NCBI GenBank assembly: GCA_035764725.1
Contig: DASTYT010000057.1
Coordinates: 25,572-89,571, forward strand
DNA: 64,000 nucleotides
Reading direction: 5' to 3'
DNA from: Candidatus Methylomirabilota bacterium
Lineage (GTDB): Bacteria > Methylomirabilota > Methylomirabilia > Rokubacteriales > CSP1-6
Made by a program: the position numbers and the translations under genes. Of this stretch, positions 29,000 to 37,213 are shown in pieces. Below the pieces are notes generated by a model. It was given only the letters and a program-made list of their open reading frames with translations, did no database searches and had not been told where the DNA came from. Position 1 is the first letter of the stretch. Each line of letters opens with the position of its first letter.

Positions 29000-29980
29000 A
29001 TGGCGCAGACGGCGCGGCGATACGATGTGGTCCCGGGCTGGGAGCAGCTTCCCGCCGGCTACGTGCACCGGGACGTGGCGGGCGTGGCGGTGGACGGCGA
29101 GGACCGCGTCTACCTGATCTGCCGGGGCGATCACCCCATCATCGCCTATGACCAGAAGGGCAACTTCATCCGGTCGTGGGGCGAGGGCCAGTTCACCTAT
29201 CGGACCCACGGCATCACCGTGGCGCCCAACGGCACCTTGTTCTGCACCGATGACGGCAACCACACCATCCGGCAGTTCACGCCGGAGGGCAAGCTGCTGC
29301 TGACGCTCGGGATCATGAACACCCCCTCCGACACCGGCTACGACGGCAAGGACTACATGACGATCACGCGGCCGGCGGGGCCATTCAACCGCCCCACCAA
29401 CATCGCCGTCGGTCCGCGGGGGCACCTGTACGTCTCCGACGGCTACGGGAACTGCCGCGTGCACCGCTTCTCGCCCACCGGCACGCTCGAGCGCTCCTGG
29501 GGCGAGCCGGGCACGGGCCCCGGCCAGTTCTACTTGCCCCACGGCATCGCCGTCCACGCGGACGGGCGGGTGTTCGTGTGCGATCGTGAGAGCGACCGCA
29601 TCCAGATCTTCAACCCCGACGGCGAGTACCTCGCGGAGTGGACGGACACGCAGCGGCCTACCCACATCGTGTTCGACGCCGAGGGGCGCGCCTACGTCTC
29701 CGAGCTTTGGTGGCACCCCGGCGACATCTCGCGACGCCACGGGCCAACCACGGCGGCCAAGCCCGCGCGGCTCAGCGTCTTCGATCCCGAGGGCCGGGTG
29801 CTCGCGCGCTGGGGCACCGCGGATGCCACCGCGGCGGGGAGCTTCGCGGCGCCGCACGGGCTCGCAGTGGATTCCCGCGGGGACATCTACGTGAGCGAGG
29901 TGACGTGGACCTTCGCGGTGAGTCGCGGCCGCGCCCCCGCCGACACGCACACGTTCCAGAAGTTCGCGCTTCAGCGCTAG
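29000..29980 (+). CDS. NHL-repeat beta-propeller protein
   Basis: 326 residues, about six NHL blades, each with a pattern such as HGITVAPNGTLFCTDDGNHTI, NIAVGPRGHLYVSDGYGN and HGIAVHADGRVFVCDRESDRI (cited in part). It resembles the propeller of peptidylglycine alpha-amidating lyases and is often annotated so in bacteria, but activity is unproven. No signal peptide is seen. ATG 29000 has GGGGAGG upstream; the 12 residues open before it are not needed by the fold. Confidence 0.85.
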   Translation: MAQTARRYDVVPGWEQLPAGYVHRDVAGVAVDGEDRVYLICRGDHPIIAYDQKGNFIRSWGEGQFTYRTHGITVAPNGTLFCTDDGNHTIRQFTPEGKLLLTLGIMNTPSDTGYDGKDYMTITRPAGPFNRPTNIAVGPRGHLYVSDGYGNCRVHRFSPTGTLERSWGEPGTGPGQFYLPHGIAVHADGRVFVCDRESDRIQIFNPDGEYLAEWTDTQRPTHIVFDAEGRAYVSELWWHPGDISRRHGPTTAAKPARLSVFDPEGRVLARWGTADATAAGSFAAPHGLAVDSRGDIYVSEVTWTFAVSRGRAPADTHTFQKFALQR

Positions 29981-29997
29981 CCGCGCGCCAGGTCCGG

Positions 29998-30237
29998 TTA
30001 GTCGCGGACGAGGGCCTCGATCTCGTCCTTGTGGGCGCCGAAGCCCAGGAAGACGCGCTCGCCGATGACGACGGCGGGCACCGCGAGCCGGCCGATGCGC
30101 TTGAAGAGGTCAAGGCTCGCGTCCGGGTCCTTGCCCACGTCGCGCACGTCGACCGCGACACCGCGCGCCTGCAGATAGGCGAGGGCCGCCTCGCCGTCGG
30201 CGTTGCCCTGCATCGTAAAGAGCAGGGCGCGCTTCAC
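29998..30237 (-). CDS. Glutaredoxin-fold protein lacking active-site cysteines
   Basis: 79 residues. Thioredoxin/glutaredoxin fold: LLFTMQGN strand, helix, GVAVDVRDVGKDPDA, the cis-proline strand LAVPAVVIGERVFLGFG and an EIEALV last helix. Where glutaredoxins have CPYC or CGPC, this protein has QGNADG, and there is no cysteine anywhere in it. It cannot do thiol chemistry, so a binding role is more likely. GTG at 30237 overlaps the stop of the exported protein gene upstream, so the two are coupled. Confidence 0.75.
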   Translation of the reverse strand: MKRALLFTMQGNADGEAALAYLQARGVAVDVRDVGKDPDASLDLFKRIGRLAVPAVVIGERVFLGFGAHKDEIEALVRD

Positions 30238-31076
30238 TCGGGACGGTTGACCAGCCCGGGGTCGACGAAGCGGAAGTCGCCGGTCGCCGCCCATCCCGGT
30301 GCGACCGAGGCGAGGAGGAGATCGCGGAAGGCGGCGACGCGATCCGCGGGCAGATCGGCGCGGCTCTCGAGCAGCGCGGCCAGGCCCTCGGGGTCGTCAT
30401 AGGCGCGCCGGCTCACCGCCGCCACGTGGTTGAAGAAGCGGCGCACGCGCCGGTCCATCTGGTCCTCGGAGAACGCCTGCATCACCCGCGCGAGGGCGTC
30501 CGCCACCGCCGAGTCGAGCTTGAGGAAGCCGGAGAAGTTCATCGCGCAGTAGGTGATGCCGTCGGGGCCGTCCAGGTGCTCGGTGTTGAGCATGATCACC
30601 ACGCGACCTGACAGCGGGGGCAGCAGCGGGGGGTCGTAGCGGCCTTCCAGGTAGAACACGCGGCGCCCGTCTTCCGAGAGGATCGGCTTCATGAGGCCCC
30701 GGACCCCGCGCCCGTCGTCGGCCTCGTAGACGTCCCCCACCCGCCGCACACGGTACTTGCCCTCGCGCAGGATACGGGCCACGTCGGAGGCGAAGTCGGG
30801 ATGGTCGAGCAGGTAGTCGAAGACGGGTTTGTGGCTGCGGAACGTGATGTCCCGCACCTCGCGCGCGACCGCGGCCCCCTTCACCACCTCGCGTACCCGC
30901 TCGTAGTCCTGCAGCTCGAGCCGGTCCCAGGGAATGTCGCGCTCGCGGCTCATCTCGTGCAGCGTGACCCTCATCTCCTGCGCGCGCGCCGGAAGCGCGC
31001 CGAGGAGCACCCCCAGCGCGACGCCGGCCGCCGCGATCGTCCGCGCGCGCACCCGCATGATGTCCCACGATACCAT
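30234..31076 (-). CDS. Exported protein of unknown function
   Basis: 280 residues. Signal peptide (TIAAAGVALGVLLGALPARA, cleavage before QEM near residue 33). The mature part has an even alpha/beta pattern; noticeable stretches are VFYLEGRYDPP, GRVVIMLNTEHLDG and TYCAMNFSGFLKLDSAVADAL. I do not recognise the family. ATG at 31076 has AAGG upstream; a second ATG lies 6 codons in. It is divergent from the HU gene and coupled to the cysteine-less glutaredoxin-like gene. Confidence 0.75.
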   Translation of the reverse strand: MVSWDIMRVRARTIAAAGVALGVLLGALPARAQEMRVTLHEMSRERDIPWDRLELQDYERVREVVKGAAVAREVRDITFRSHKPVFDYLLDHPDFASDVARILREGKYRVRRVGDVYEADDGRGVRGLMKPILSEDGRRVFYLEGRYDPPLLPPLSGRVVIMLNTEHLDGPDGITYCAMNFSGFLKLDSAVADALARVMQAFSEDQMDRRVRRFFNHVAAVSRRAYDDPEGLAALLESRADLPADRVAAFRDLLLASVAPGWAATGDFRFVDPGLVNRPE

Positions 31077-31083
31077 CGCTGCC

Positions 31084-31113
31084 TTGACCCTCCAACCGCG
31101 ACTCTGCTATTCT
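31084..31113 (+). promoter_or_regulatory. Sigma70 promoter for HU gene
   Basis: TTGACC, 18 bases, TATTCT, about 33 bases before the HU ATG. Confidence 0.5.
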
Positions 31114-31146
31114 CCGAACCCCGCGAGCGGGAAAGGAGTTCCGTGC

Positions 31147-31419
31147 ATGATCCGTTCGGACATCGTGAGCGCGATGGCGGCCTCCACCGGCTGGACCAAA
31201 GCCGCTTCCGATCGCGCGCTGCGCGCCTTGCTCGCCTCGATCCGCACCTCCCTCAAGCGCGGGCAATCCGTCACGCTCGTGGGCTTCGGCACCTTCTGCG
31301 TCAGCCGTCGCAAGCCGCGGCGGGGCAAGAACCCCCGCACCGGCCAGCCCATGGTGGTGGCGGCGGGGCGCACGCCCCGGTTCAAGCCGTCCAGGGAGCT
31401 CAAGCGCGCCATCCGCTAG
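31147..31419 (+). CDS. hup: HU/IHF-family DNA-binding protein
   Basis: 90 residues, full-length nucleoid protein. Dimer core TLVGFGTFCVSRRKPRRGKNP and the DNA-intercalating arm motif GKNPRTGQPM (usual GRNPxTG) are present. Bends DNA nonspecifically as a homodimer. ATG 31147 follows AAAGGAG. Single-gene unit divergent from the exported unknown protein. Confidence 0.95.
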   Translation: MIRSDIVSAMAASTGWTKAASDRALRALLASIRTSLKRGQSVTLVGFGTFCVSRRKPRRGKNPRTGQPMVVAAGRTPRFKPSRELKRAIR

Positions 31420-31465
31420 GCTTTTCGCTTCACGCTCCCCGTTCTCCGCGTTAAGATTTCCTGCA

Positions 31466-32380
31466 GTGCCCCGACTCGTCACCATCGCCCTCAGCCTGGC
31501 CATCGTGCTCGCCGTCGCGACGGTCGTCCCGGCGGCGCCCCCCAACGGCCAGGCGCTCTCCTTGAGCGCGGCCTCCGTGCTCCTCCTCGACGCCGACGGC
31601 AAGGTCGTCTTCGCCAAGAATCCGGCGGAGGATCACGCGCCGGCGAGTCTCACCAAGCTCATGACCCTCTATCTCGCCTACGAGGACCTCGAGGCGGGCA
31701 AGATCGAGTGGGACGAGCCGGTGGGGGTCAGCCGCCGCGCCGCGGAGACCGCCCGCTATCGCATGGGGCTCCGCGCCGGTGAGTCGGTGCCGTTCAGCAT
31801 CCTGATGGAGGGCGTGGCCATCGCCTCCGCCAACGACGCCGCCTGCGCGGTGGCCGAGCGCCTCGCCGGCAACGAGGAGGCCTTCGTACACCGCATGAAC
31901 GAGAAGGCCCAGCTCATGGGGCTGGCCGGCACGCGCTTCGCGAATCCCCACGGGCTGCCCGATCCCCTCCAGCGCACGACCGCGCAGGACATGGCCGCTC
32001 TCATCGGCCACCTCGTCACCGACTACCCCGCCTCGCGAACCGTCCTCGGAGGCAAGACCTTCGTGTACCGCGGGCGCGTCTATCAGCGCCGCATCCCGCT
32101 CTTCGACGACCCGGGCGGGGTGCAGGCGCTCAAGACCGGCTTCACCAACGAGGCCGGCTACAACCTGGCCATCGCGGCCTGGCGGGCCGGGCAGCGCTTT
32201 CTGCTGATCGTGCTGGGCTCGCACACCCGCAGCCAGTCCTTCCGCGACGCGCGCAAGGTCCTGCAGTACGGCTTTGTCGCCAACGGCCTCGACATCGGCG
32301 ACGAGCCACCGCGCCGCCAGGTGACGCCGACGCGTCGCGGCCCGCGGCGCTCGAGCGCGTCGATCCCCTCCGCGGGCTAG
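31466..32380 (+). CDS. D-alanyl-D-alanine carboxypeptidase (PBP5/6-like, S11)
   Basis: 304 residues. Signal peptide (VTIALSLAIVLAVATVVPAA, cleavage near AAP). The three penicillin-binding motifs are SLTK (Ser61-Lys64), SAN (121-123) and KTG (223-225), all correctly spaced. Removes the terminal D-Ala from peptidoglycan stem peptides. It is shorter than PBP5 (about 400): the C-terminal beta domain and amphipathic membrane anchor are replaced by a short basic tail, so the enzyme is probably soluble in the periplasm. GTG start at 31466. Confidence 0.94.
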   Translation: MPRLVTIALSLAIVLAVATVVPAAPPNGQALSLSAASVLLLDADGKVVFAKNPAEDHAPASLTKLMTLYLAYEDLEAGKIEWDEPVGVSRRAAETARYRMGLRAGESVPFSILMEGVAIASANDAACAVAERLAGNEEAFVHRMNEKAQLMGLAGTRFANPHGLPDPLQRTTAQDMAALIGHLVTDYPASRTVLGGKTFVYRGRVYQRRIPLFDDPGGVQALKTGFTNEAGYNLAIAAWRAGQRFLLIVLGSHTRSQSFRDARKVLQYGFVANGLDIGDEPPRRQVTPTRRGPRRSSASIPSAG

Positions 32381-32414
32381 ACGAGGACCGGGCGGCCGGG
32401 GCAGAATCACGCCC

Positions 32415-33080
32415 ATGGCCATGCCCCGCGCGTTCCTGTTCGACGCCTACGGCACGCTGTTCGACGTTCACACCGTGGTGGAGGCAGGCCGGAGCGTCAC
32501 CGACGATCCCCAGGCGCTCTCCAACCTCTGGCGCCAGAAACAGCTCGAATACACGTGGCTCCGCTCGCTCATGGGCCGCTACGTGGATTTCTGGGAAGTC
32601 ACGCGCGCCGCGCTGTCCTTCGCGCTGCGCCGGCTCGGGCTGCGGCCGAGCCCCGCGCAGGGGGATGCCCTCATGGCGGCCTATCTCACGCTCGGCACCT
32701 TCCCGGAGGTGCGGCTGGCGCTCGCGCACCTGGCCCCCGCGCCGCTCGGCATCCTCTCGAACGGCTCGCCCATGATGCTGGAGGCCGCGGTCCGCTCGGC
32801 CGGGCTCGAAGGCGTGTTCCAGCATGTCCTCTCGGTGGACGAGGTGAAGTGCTACAAGCCCTCGCCGAAGGTCTACGAGCTGGGACCCCGCGCCTTCGGC
32901 GTCGCGGCGGGCGAGATCCTCTTCGTGTCGTCCAACGCGTGGGACATCGCCGGCGCGGGCGCCTTCGGCTACCGCACGTGCTGGTGCAATCGGCTGGGGG
33001 TGCCCATGGAGGGCCTCGAGGTCACGCCGGACGTCGAGGTGGAGCGGCTGGACCAGATTCCCGAGCGTGTCGGCCTCTAG
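32415..33080 (+). CDS. L-2-haloacid dehalogenase (HAD type II)
   Basis: 221 residues. Nucleophile Asp10 in FDAYGTLFD; WRQKQLEYTWLRSLMGRY (the substrate pocket of type II haloacid dehalogenases), LSNGS (Ser115-Asn116), Lys148 in CYKPSPKVY and SSNAWD (Asp177). These together are specific for (S)-2-haloacid dehalogenases (EC 3.8.1.2). Hydrolyses 2-haloalkanoates to 2-hydroxyacids. Starts 34 bases after the carboxypeptidase stop, and a strong hairpin follows its own stop. Confidence 0.92.
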   Translation: MAMPRAFLFDAYGTLFDVHTVVEAGRSVTDDPQALSNLWRQKQLEYTWLRSLMGRYVDFWEVTRAALSFALRRLGLRPSPAQGDALMAAYLTLGTFPEVRLALAHLAPAPLGILSNGSPMMLEAAVRSAGLEGVFQHVLSVDEVKCYKPSPKVYELGPRAFGVAAGEILFVSSNAWDIAGAGAFGYRTCWCNRLGVPMEGLEVTPDVEVERLDQIPERVGL

Positions 33081-33100
33081 CCGCCGGGGTGCCCCGGCGG
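33081..33100 (+). terminator. Hairpin directly after haloacid dehalogenase
   Basis: CCGCCGGGG-TG-CCCCGGCGG begins on the base after the TAG stop; 8-9 base-pair stem, no T-run. Confidence 0.55.
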
Positions 33101-33185
33101 GCGGGGCGGAGCACGTCAAGCGGCCGCGTGATCCTGGAGGCGCCGGGCAGAGCCTGGAAATGGATCCGGTCGGGAGCGCGCCGCC

Positions 33186-33344
33186 TTACTTCTTCGCGAG
33201 CTTCTTCCGCTTCACGTAGGCCCAGATCTTCTTCGTCATCTCCGAGGGCCCGATGGGCGACGAGCCCATCACGGACTCCATCGTGTCGCTGCAGCCCTTG
33301 AAATTGATCGCGTAACCGCCGAACGCCTTTTTCCCTTTCGCCAT
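33186..33344 (-). CDS. 52-residue protein resembling half a SWIB/MDM2 domain
   Basis: The protein starts MAKGKKAFGGYAINFKGCSD and ends EMTKKIWAYVKRKKLAKK. The part from about residue 19 aligns by eye with the first half of SWIB domains: a GSSPIG turn, then a helix ending KKIWAYVKRKKL, where SWIB has (V/T)-x-K-x-(L/I)-W-x-Y-I-K-x-x-x-L. The second half of the domain is absent. Very basic, no signal. ATG 33344 has GGAGGGAGG upstream and a sigma70-like promoter at 33422-33449, which support expression. DNA or chromatin-like association is a guess from the resemblance. Confidence 0.65.
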   Translation of the reverse strand: MAKGKKAFGGYAINFKGCSDTMESVMGSSPIGPSEMTKKIWAYVKRKKLAKK

Positions 33345-33421
33345 GCTCCGTCCTCCCTCCGAGTGATGTGGCCGCGAGTGTTGGGATGTGCCGCCCGGCG
33401 CCTCCCGATCCGGCCGAGGGT

Positions 33422-33449
33422 ATTATCGCGAGACCACGAGGGAGCGCAA
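33422..33449 (-). promoter_or_regulatory. Sigma70 promoter for SWIB-like mini-protein
   Basis: The minus strand reads TTGCGC, 16 bases, GATAAT (4/6 and 5/6), about 78 bases before the ATG. Confidence 0.45.
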
Positions 33450-33463
33450 GGGGAAAATACAAT

Positions 33464-33519
33464 CCCTGGGGGGTCCACCACGAGGGGAAAACTACCGGGA
33501 GGGGGTATACCCCCCAGGG
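33464..33519. repeat. Nested inverted repeats downstream of LLM gene
   Basis: Outer arms CCCTGGGGGG (33464-33473) and CCCCCCAGGG (33510-33519) enclose a perfect palindrome GGGGGTATACCCCC (33501-33514). On the minus strand the inner hairpin is followed by TAGTTTT, so it can end LLM operon transcripts. GGGGAAAA occurs twice in the region. The sequence is noncoding and structured beyond a simple terminator. Confidence 0.5.
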
Positions 33520-33526
33520 GCTCGGG

Positions 33527-34672
33527 CTACCGGCGCCCCCTGAACGCCGGCATCACGTCGCGTGCGAACCAGGCGAGCTGCTCCTTGAACTCCTTCGGCC
33601 CCATGCCCTCCGCCCAGTGGATCATCATCTGGTCGAGGCCGGGGTACTTGGCCTCGAAGTACTTGATCCCCTCGATGATCTGTTTGGGCGGGCCACACAG
33701 CCACGCCTTCTGCTCGACGCCGTCGCGGATGCTGGGAATGCGTGTCGGCGCGCCCGGCGTGCCCCACGGACGCCCCTCGGCGTCGGCGTAGCGCACGAAG
33801 CCGAACGGGGCGAACCACTTGTAGCGCTCGTCGTGGTAGGGCTCCACCCGGCGGATCGCCTCCTCCGGCGTGTCGGCAAGATAGAGGCCGACGCCCCAGC
33901 AGAGATCTTCACCAAGCGTCAGCTTCCTGCCGGCTTTGGCGGCCTCCGCCTGATACGTGCGCGCGACCTCGTCCCAGATCTTCTCGCCATTGAGCGTCAC
34001 CATGCCCTTGATGCCGCGCTGGGCGATGTAGGGCAGCGTCTTGCCGGAGGCGATGGGCTGCCAGAGCTCCACCGGCCGGTGGATGGGTCGCGGCACCATC
34101 GTGACTTCCTTGAGCGTGTAGCCCCGATACTCGACGGGCGGCGGAATCGTGTAGTGCTTGCCCCGGTGCGAGAACGACTCCTGGTTGATGGCCTTGAGGA
34201 GCACCTCCATCTGCTCCTCGAACAGCTCCTGATTGGCCTTGTTGTCCAGCATGGGCGCGCCGAAGCTCTCGACCTCTCTGGTGTGATATCCCCGCCCGAC
34301 GCCCATGATCACGCGGCCGTTCGTCATGATGTCGGCGGCGGCGTAGTCCTCGGCGAGCCGGATGGGATGCCACATGGGGAGGATGTTGAAGGCGCACCCG
34401 AACTTGAGCTGCTTGGTCTGCGTGGCCAGCCACGTGCCGAGGAGGATGAGGTTCGGGAACACCTCGTACCCTTCGTGCTGGAAGTGGTGCTCGGCCGTCC
34501 ACAGGCAGTAGTAGCCCAGCGCGTCCATGTGCTGGGCCACGTCCTTGGCGGTATGGTACGCCTCGACCAGGCGCTCGTTCGAGTAGCGCCGATCGTTGGC
34601 GGGGGTGCCCTGGAGCCCGACGTTCTCGAGCTCGATCTGTCCCACGTACAGAACCGAGAATTTCGTGATCAT
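33527..34672 (-). CDS. LLM-class flavin-dependent oxidoreductase
   Basis: 381 residues, luciferase-like (beta/alpha)8 barrel. Family stretches: CLWTAEHHFQHEGYEVFPN, FGCAFNILPMWHPIRLAEDYA, GRVIMGVGRGY and ELWQPIASGKT. Uses FMNH2 or F420H2; substrate unknown. ATG 34672 overlaps the SDR stop (ATGA). Coupled with an SDR and a GGT-family enzyme, suggesting a small catabolic or detoxifying operon. Confidence 0.9.
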   Translation of the reverse strand: MITKFSVLYVGQIELENVGLQGTPANDRRYSNERLVEAYHTAKDVAQHMDALGYYCLWTAEHHFQHEGYEVFPNLILLGTWLATQTKQLKFGCAFNILPMWHPIRLAEDYAAADIMTNGRVIMGVGRGYHTREVESFGAPMLDNKANQELFEEQMEVLLKAINQESFSHRGKHYTIPPPVEYRGYTLKEVTMVPRPIHRPVELWQPIASGKTLPYIAQRGIKGMVTLNGEKIWDEVARTYQAEAAKAGRKLTLGEDLCWGVGLYLADTPEEAIRRVEPYHDERYKWFAPFGFVRYADAEGRPWGTPGAPTRIPSIRDGVEQKAWLCGPPKQIIEGIKYFEAKYPGLDQMMIHWAEGMGPKEFKEQLAWFARDVMPAFRGRR

Positions 34673-35460
34673 TTGGCTCTCCAGCCTCCGTCTACCACCA
34701 TGGCGTGTCCCGTGATGTACCCGGCCTCGTCCGAGGCCAGGTAGCAGACCGCGGAGGCGATGTCCTCGACGGTGCCTCGGCGTCCCACCGGCACCAGCCC
34801 GCGGATCTGATCGTCGTTGACGGTCACGCCGCGCCCGCTCATATCGGGCACGTCGGGGCCCAGGATCTGCTGCGAGTGCTGGCGCAGCCCCGTGAGGATG
34901 GGCCCGGGGCAGACGCAGTTGACGGTGATGCCGCGCGAGGAGTAGGTGACCGCCATCTGGCGCGTGAGGCCGACCACACCATGCTTCGCGGCGATGTAGG
35001 CCGCCCCGCCCCCGGTGCCGTTGAGCCCGGCCACCGAGGCCATGTTGACGATGCGGCCGCGGCCCCGGGGGAGCATCTCCGCAATCGCGCGCTTGCAGCC
35101 GAGGAAAACGCCCGTGAGGTCGATGTCGATGACCCGGCGCCACACCGCCTCGCTCATCTCGTCCACGTTGAAATAGCCGTCCAGAATCCCAGCATTGTTG
35201 ACGATGATCTCGAGCGGCCCCAGCTCCTTCACCGCGGTGGTCACCAAGCGGTCCACGTCCTCGGCCCGGCTCGTGTCGGCCCGGACGGCGATGCCCCGCC
35301 CCGAGGCCTTGGCGATGAGCGCCGCCGTCTCCTTCGCCGTCGCCTCGTCGAGATCCGCCGCCGCCACCCGCGCGCCCAACGCGGCGAGGGCGAGCGCGAT
35401 GCCCCGCCCAAGGCCCGAGCCGGCCCCGGTCACCACCGCCGTCCTGTCCTTGAGCGTCAT
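34669..35460 (-). CDS. Short-chain dehydrogenase/reductase (classical SDR)
   Basis: 263 residues. Cofactor motif TGAGSGLG (about 11-18), acidic AADLDEA preferring NAD, NNAG near 90, catalytic Ser in MASVAG, and YIAAK (Tyr/Lys). C-terminal GHAMVVDGGW is typical. ATG 35460 lies 2 bases after the GGT stop. Confidence 0.93.
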   Translation of the reverse strand: MTLKDRTAVVTGAGSGLGRGIALALAALGARVAAADLDEATAKETAALIAKASGRGIAVRADTSRAEDVDRLVTTAVKELGPLEIIVNNAGILDGYFNVDEMSEAVWRRVIDIDLTGVFLGCKRAIAEMLPRGRGRIVNMASVAGLNGTGGGAAYIAAKHGVVGLTRQMAVTYSSRGITVNCVCPGPILTGLRQHSQQILGPDVPDMSGRGVTVNDDQIRGLVPVGRRGTVEDIASAVCYLASDEAGYITGHAMVVDGGWRAK

Positions 35461-35462
35461 GG

Positions 35463-37094
35463 CTAGATGGCGAGGGCGTAGCCGTCGCGCCGCGGATCGG
35501 CGCCGGCCATGAGCGCGCCCGACTCGGAGTCGCGCATGATGCCTTGCCCACCGCCCACGATCCATGACCAGTCGTCGATCACGTTGACCCGATGTCCGCG
35601 CTCCGCGAGCGCCGCGCGCGTCCCCTCGGCCAGCCGCGACTCCGCGTCGAGCTGACGGTCGGCGTACACGCGGATGCGTGGGGCCTCGATGGCCTCCTGC
35701 ACGTTCAGCCCGAAGTCCACCGCGTTCATCAGCATCTGGGTCTGTGTCTGAAGGATGCCGTACGAACCCGGCGTGCCGATCGAGAGCGCGAAGGCGCCGT
35801 CGCGGAAGAGCTGGGTCGGCGACATCATGGTTCCCGCCTTCTTGCCCGGCCGCACCGCGTTGGGGGATGCGGGGTCGAGGTCCATCCATTTCAGGATGTT
35901 GTTCAGCACGAGCCCCGTGCCGGGAATGGCGAAGCCCGAGCCGAAGGGCCCGCCGAGCGTCTGCGTCACCGAGACCACGGTGCCCTCGGCGTCCGCGCAC
36001 GCGAAGTGCGTGGTCTGATCGTGCATGAAGTCGGCGGGGTGCCCCTCGGAGATCTGGCCCATGCGCTGCTTGAGCGTGTGCCGCTCGCCCTCGCTCACAC
36101 CCGCGCGCGCGGAATCGATGCGCGCGCGCTGCGACGCCGCGTAGGCCTTCGAAACCAGCCCGGCGATGGGGATCTTGGCCACGTCGTTGAGATAGGCGAA
36201 GGCGAGGCGGTCCGCCGAGGCGAGCTTGATCGCCTCGATCAGGTGGTGAAGGTGCTCGGGTGAGTTGTGGCCCCACTGCGCGACATCGAAGCCCTCCATG
36301 ATGTTGAGGGTCTCCAGCATCTGGAAGGCGGAGAACGGCGGCGGCACCGAGGCGACCTCGTAGCCGCGGTAGGTGATCGTGACGGGCTGGCGCCATTCCG
36401 GCGCGAACTGCGCGAGATCCGTCTCGCTGAGCCAGCCCCCCGCCTCCTGCACCGCACGGGCGATGGCCTTCGCGATGGGGCCCTTGTAGAAGACCTCAGC
36501 GCCGCCCTCCGCGATCTGCCGGAACGTGCCGGCCAGCTCCTTGTACGTCACGATCTTGCCGGGCCGCGGCCCGCCGTTGCCCAGGTAGAGCCGCTGCGCC
36601 TCGGCAGAATGGGCGAGCGTCTCGCGCCCCTTGTCGAAGAAGGTGGTGTTCATCCAGGTCAGCGGCACGCCCTTCTCCGCGTACTCGATGGCGGGGCCGA
36701 GCACGCGCGGGCGCGGCATGCTCCCGAAGCGCCCGAGCGCCGTCATCCAGCCGCCGAGGTTGCCCGGCGTGGCGAAGGCCTTGGGCCCGCCGGCCAGCTC
36801 GGCCTCGGTGGCCTTGCCGGGATCGGCGGCGAGGGGCGCGGGGCCGATGAAGTCGAGCACGTGGCGCTCTCGCGTCTTCGCCCGCGAGATCAGCATGAGG
36901 CCGATGCCGCCCGCGCTCGACATGAAGGGCTCGACCACGTTGAGGGCCGCGCCGACGGCGACGGCGGCGTCCACCGCGTTCCCGCCCTCGAGCAACATGC
37001 GCGCGCCCGCCATGGACGCGAGGGGATGCGCGGACGTGACGGCGCCGCGAGTGCCCATGACGACGGGACGGTAGGCGTGGCGATGCGGGGGCAT
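35463..37094 (-). CDS. ggt: Gamma-glutamyltransferase family N-terminal nucleophile hydrolase
   Basis: 543 residues. Autoprocessing site and nucleophile Thr361 in HDQTTHFACAD; oxyanion and substrate segments MMSPTQLFRDG and SIGTPGSYGILQT are present, as is the N-terminal GAVTSAHPLAS. No signal peptide, unlike periplasmic GGT, so it is probably cytoplasmic, as in many environmental GGT-like proteins acting on gamma-glutamyl or acyl amide substrates. Head of the GGT-SDR-LLM operon; a dyad (37119-37136) lies just upstream. Confidence 0.92.
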   Translation of the reverse strand: MPPHRHAYRPVVMGTRGAVTSAHPLASMAGARMLLEGGNAVDAAVAVGAALNVVEPFMSSAGGIGLMLISRAKTRERHVLDFIGPAPLAADPGKATEAELAGGPKAFATPGNLGGWMTALGRFGSMPRPRVLGPAIEYAEKGVPLTWMNTTFFDKGRETLAHSAEAQRLYLGNGGPRPGKIVTYKELAGTFRQIAEGGAEVFYKGPIAKAIARAVQEAGGWLSETDLAQFAPEWRQPVTITYRGYEVASVPPPFSAFQMLETLNIMEGFDVAQWGHNSPEHLHHLIEAIKLASADRLAFAYLNDVAKIPIAGLVSKAYAASQRARIDSARAGVSEGERHTLKQRMGQISEGHPADFMHDQTTHFACADAEGTVVSVTQTLGGPFGSGFAIPGTGLVLNNILKWMDLDPASPNAVRPGKKAGTMMSPTQLFRDGAFALSIGTPGSYGILQTQTQMLMNAVDFGLNVQEAIEAPRIRVYADRQLDAESRLAEGTRAALAERGHRVNVIDDWSWIVGGGQGIMRDSESGALMAGADPRRDGYALAI

Positions 37095-37118
37095 GTCGTC
37101 CTCCGATCAGGTGCCGAG

Positions 37119-37136
37119 GTTTCGAAAATGCGAAAC
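37119..37136. repeat. Dyad operator candidate between divergent genes
   Basis: GTTTCG-AAAATG-CGAAAC, perfect 6-base arms, in the 119-base gap between the GGT operon and the methyltransferase gene. AT-rich core in a GC-rich gap. Confidence 0.45.
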
Positions 37137-37213
37137 GCGCGCGAGGTATGCCAATGGTAGGCTGTCGACCAGCGGATGCGCAAGGAGCCGCCGCGCCCGC
37201 GAGGGAGACGCGG

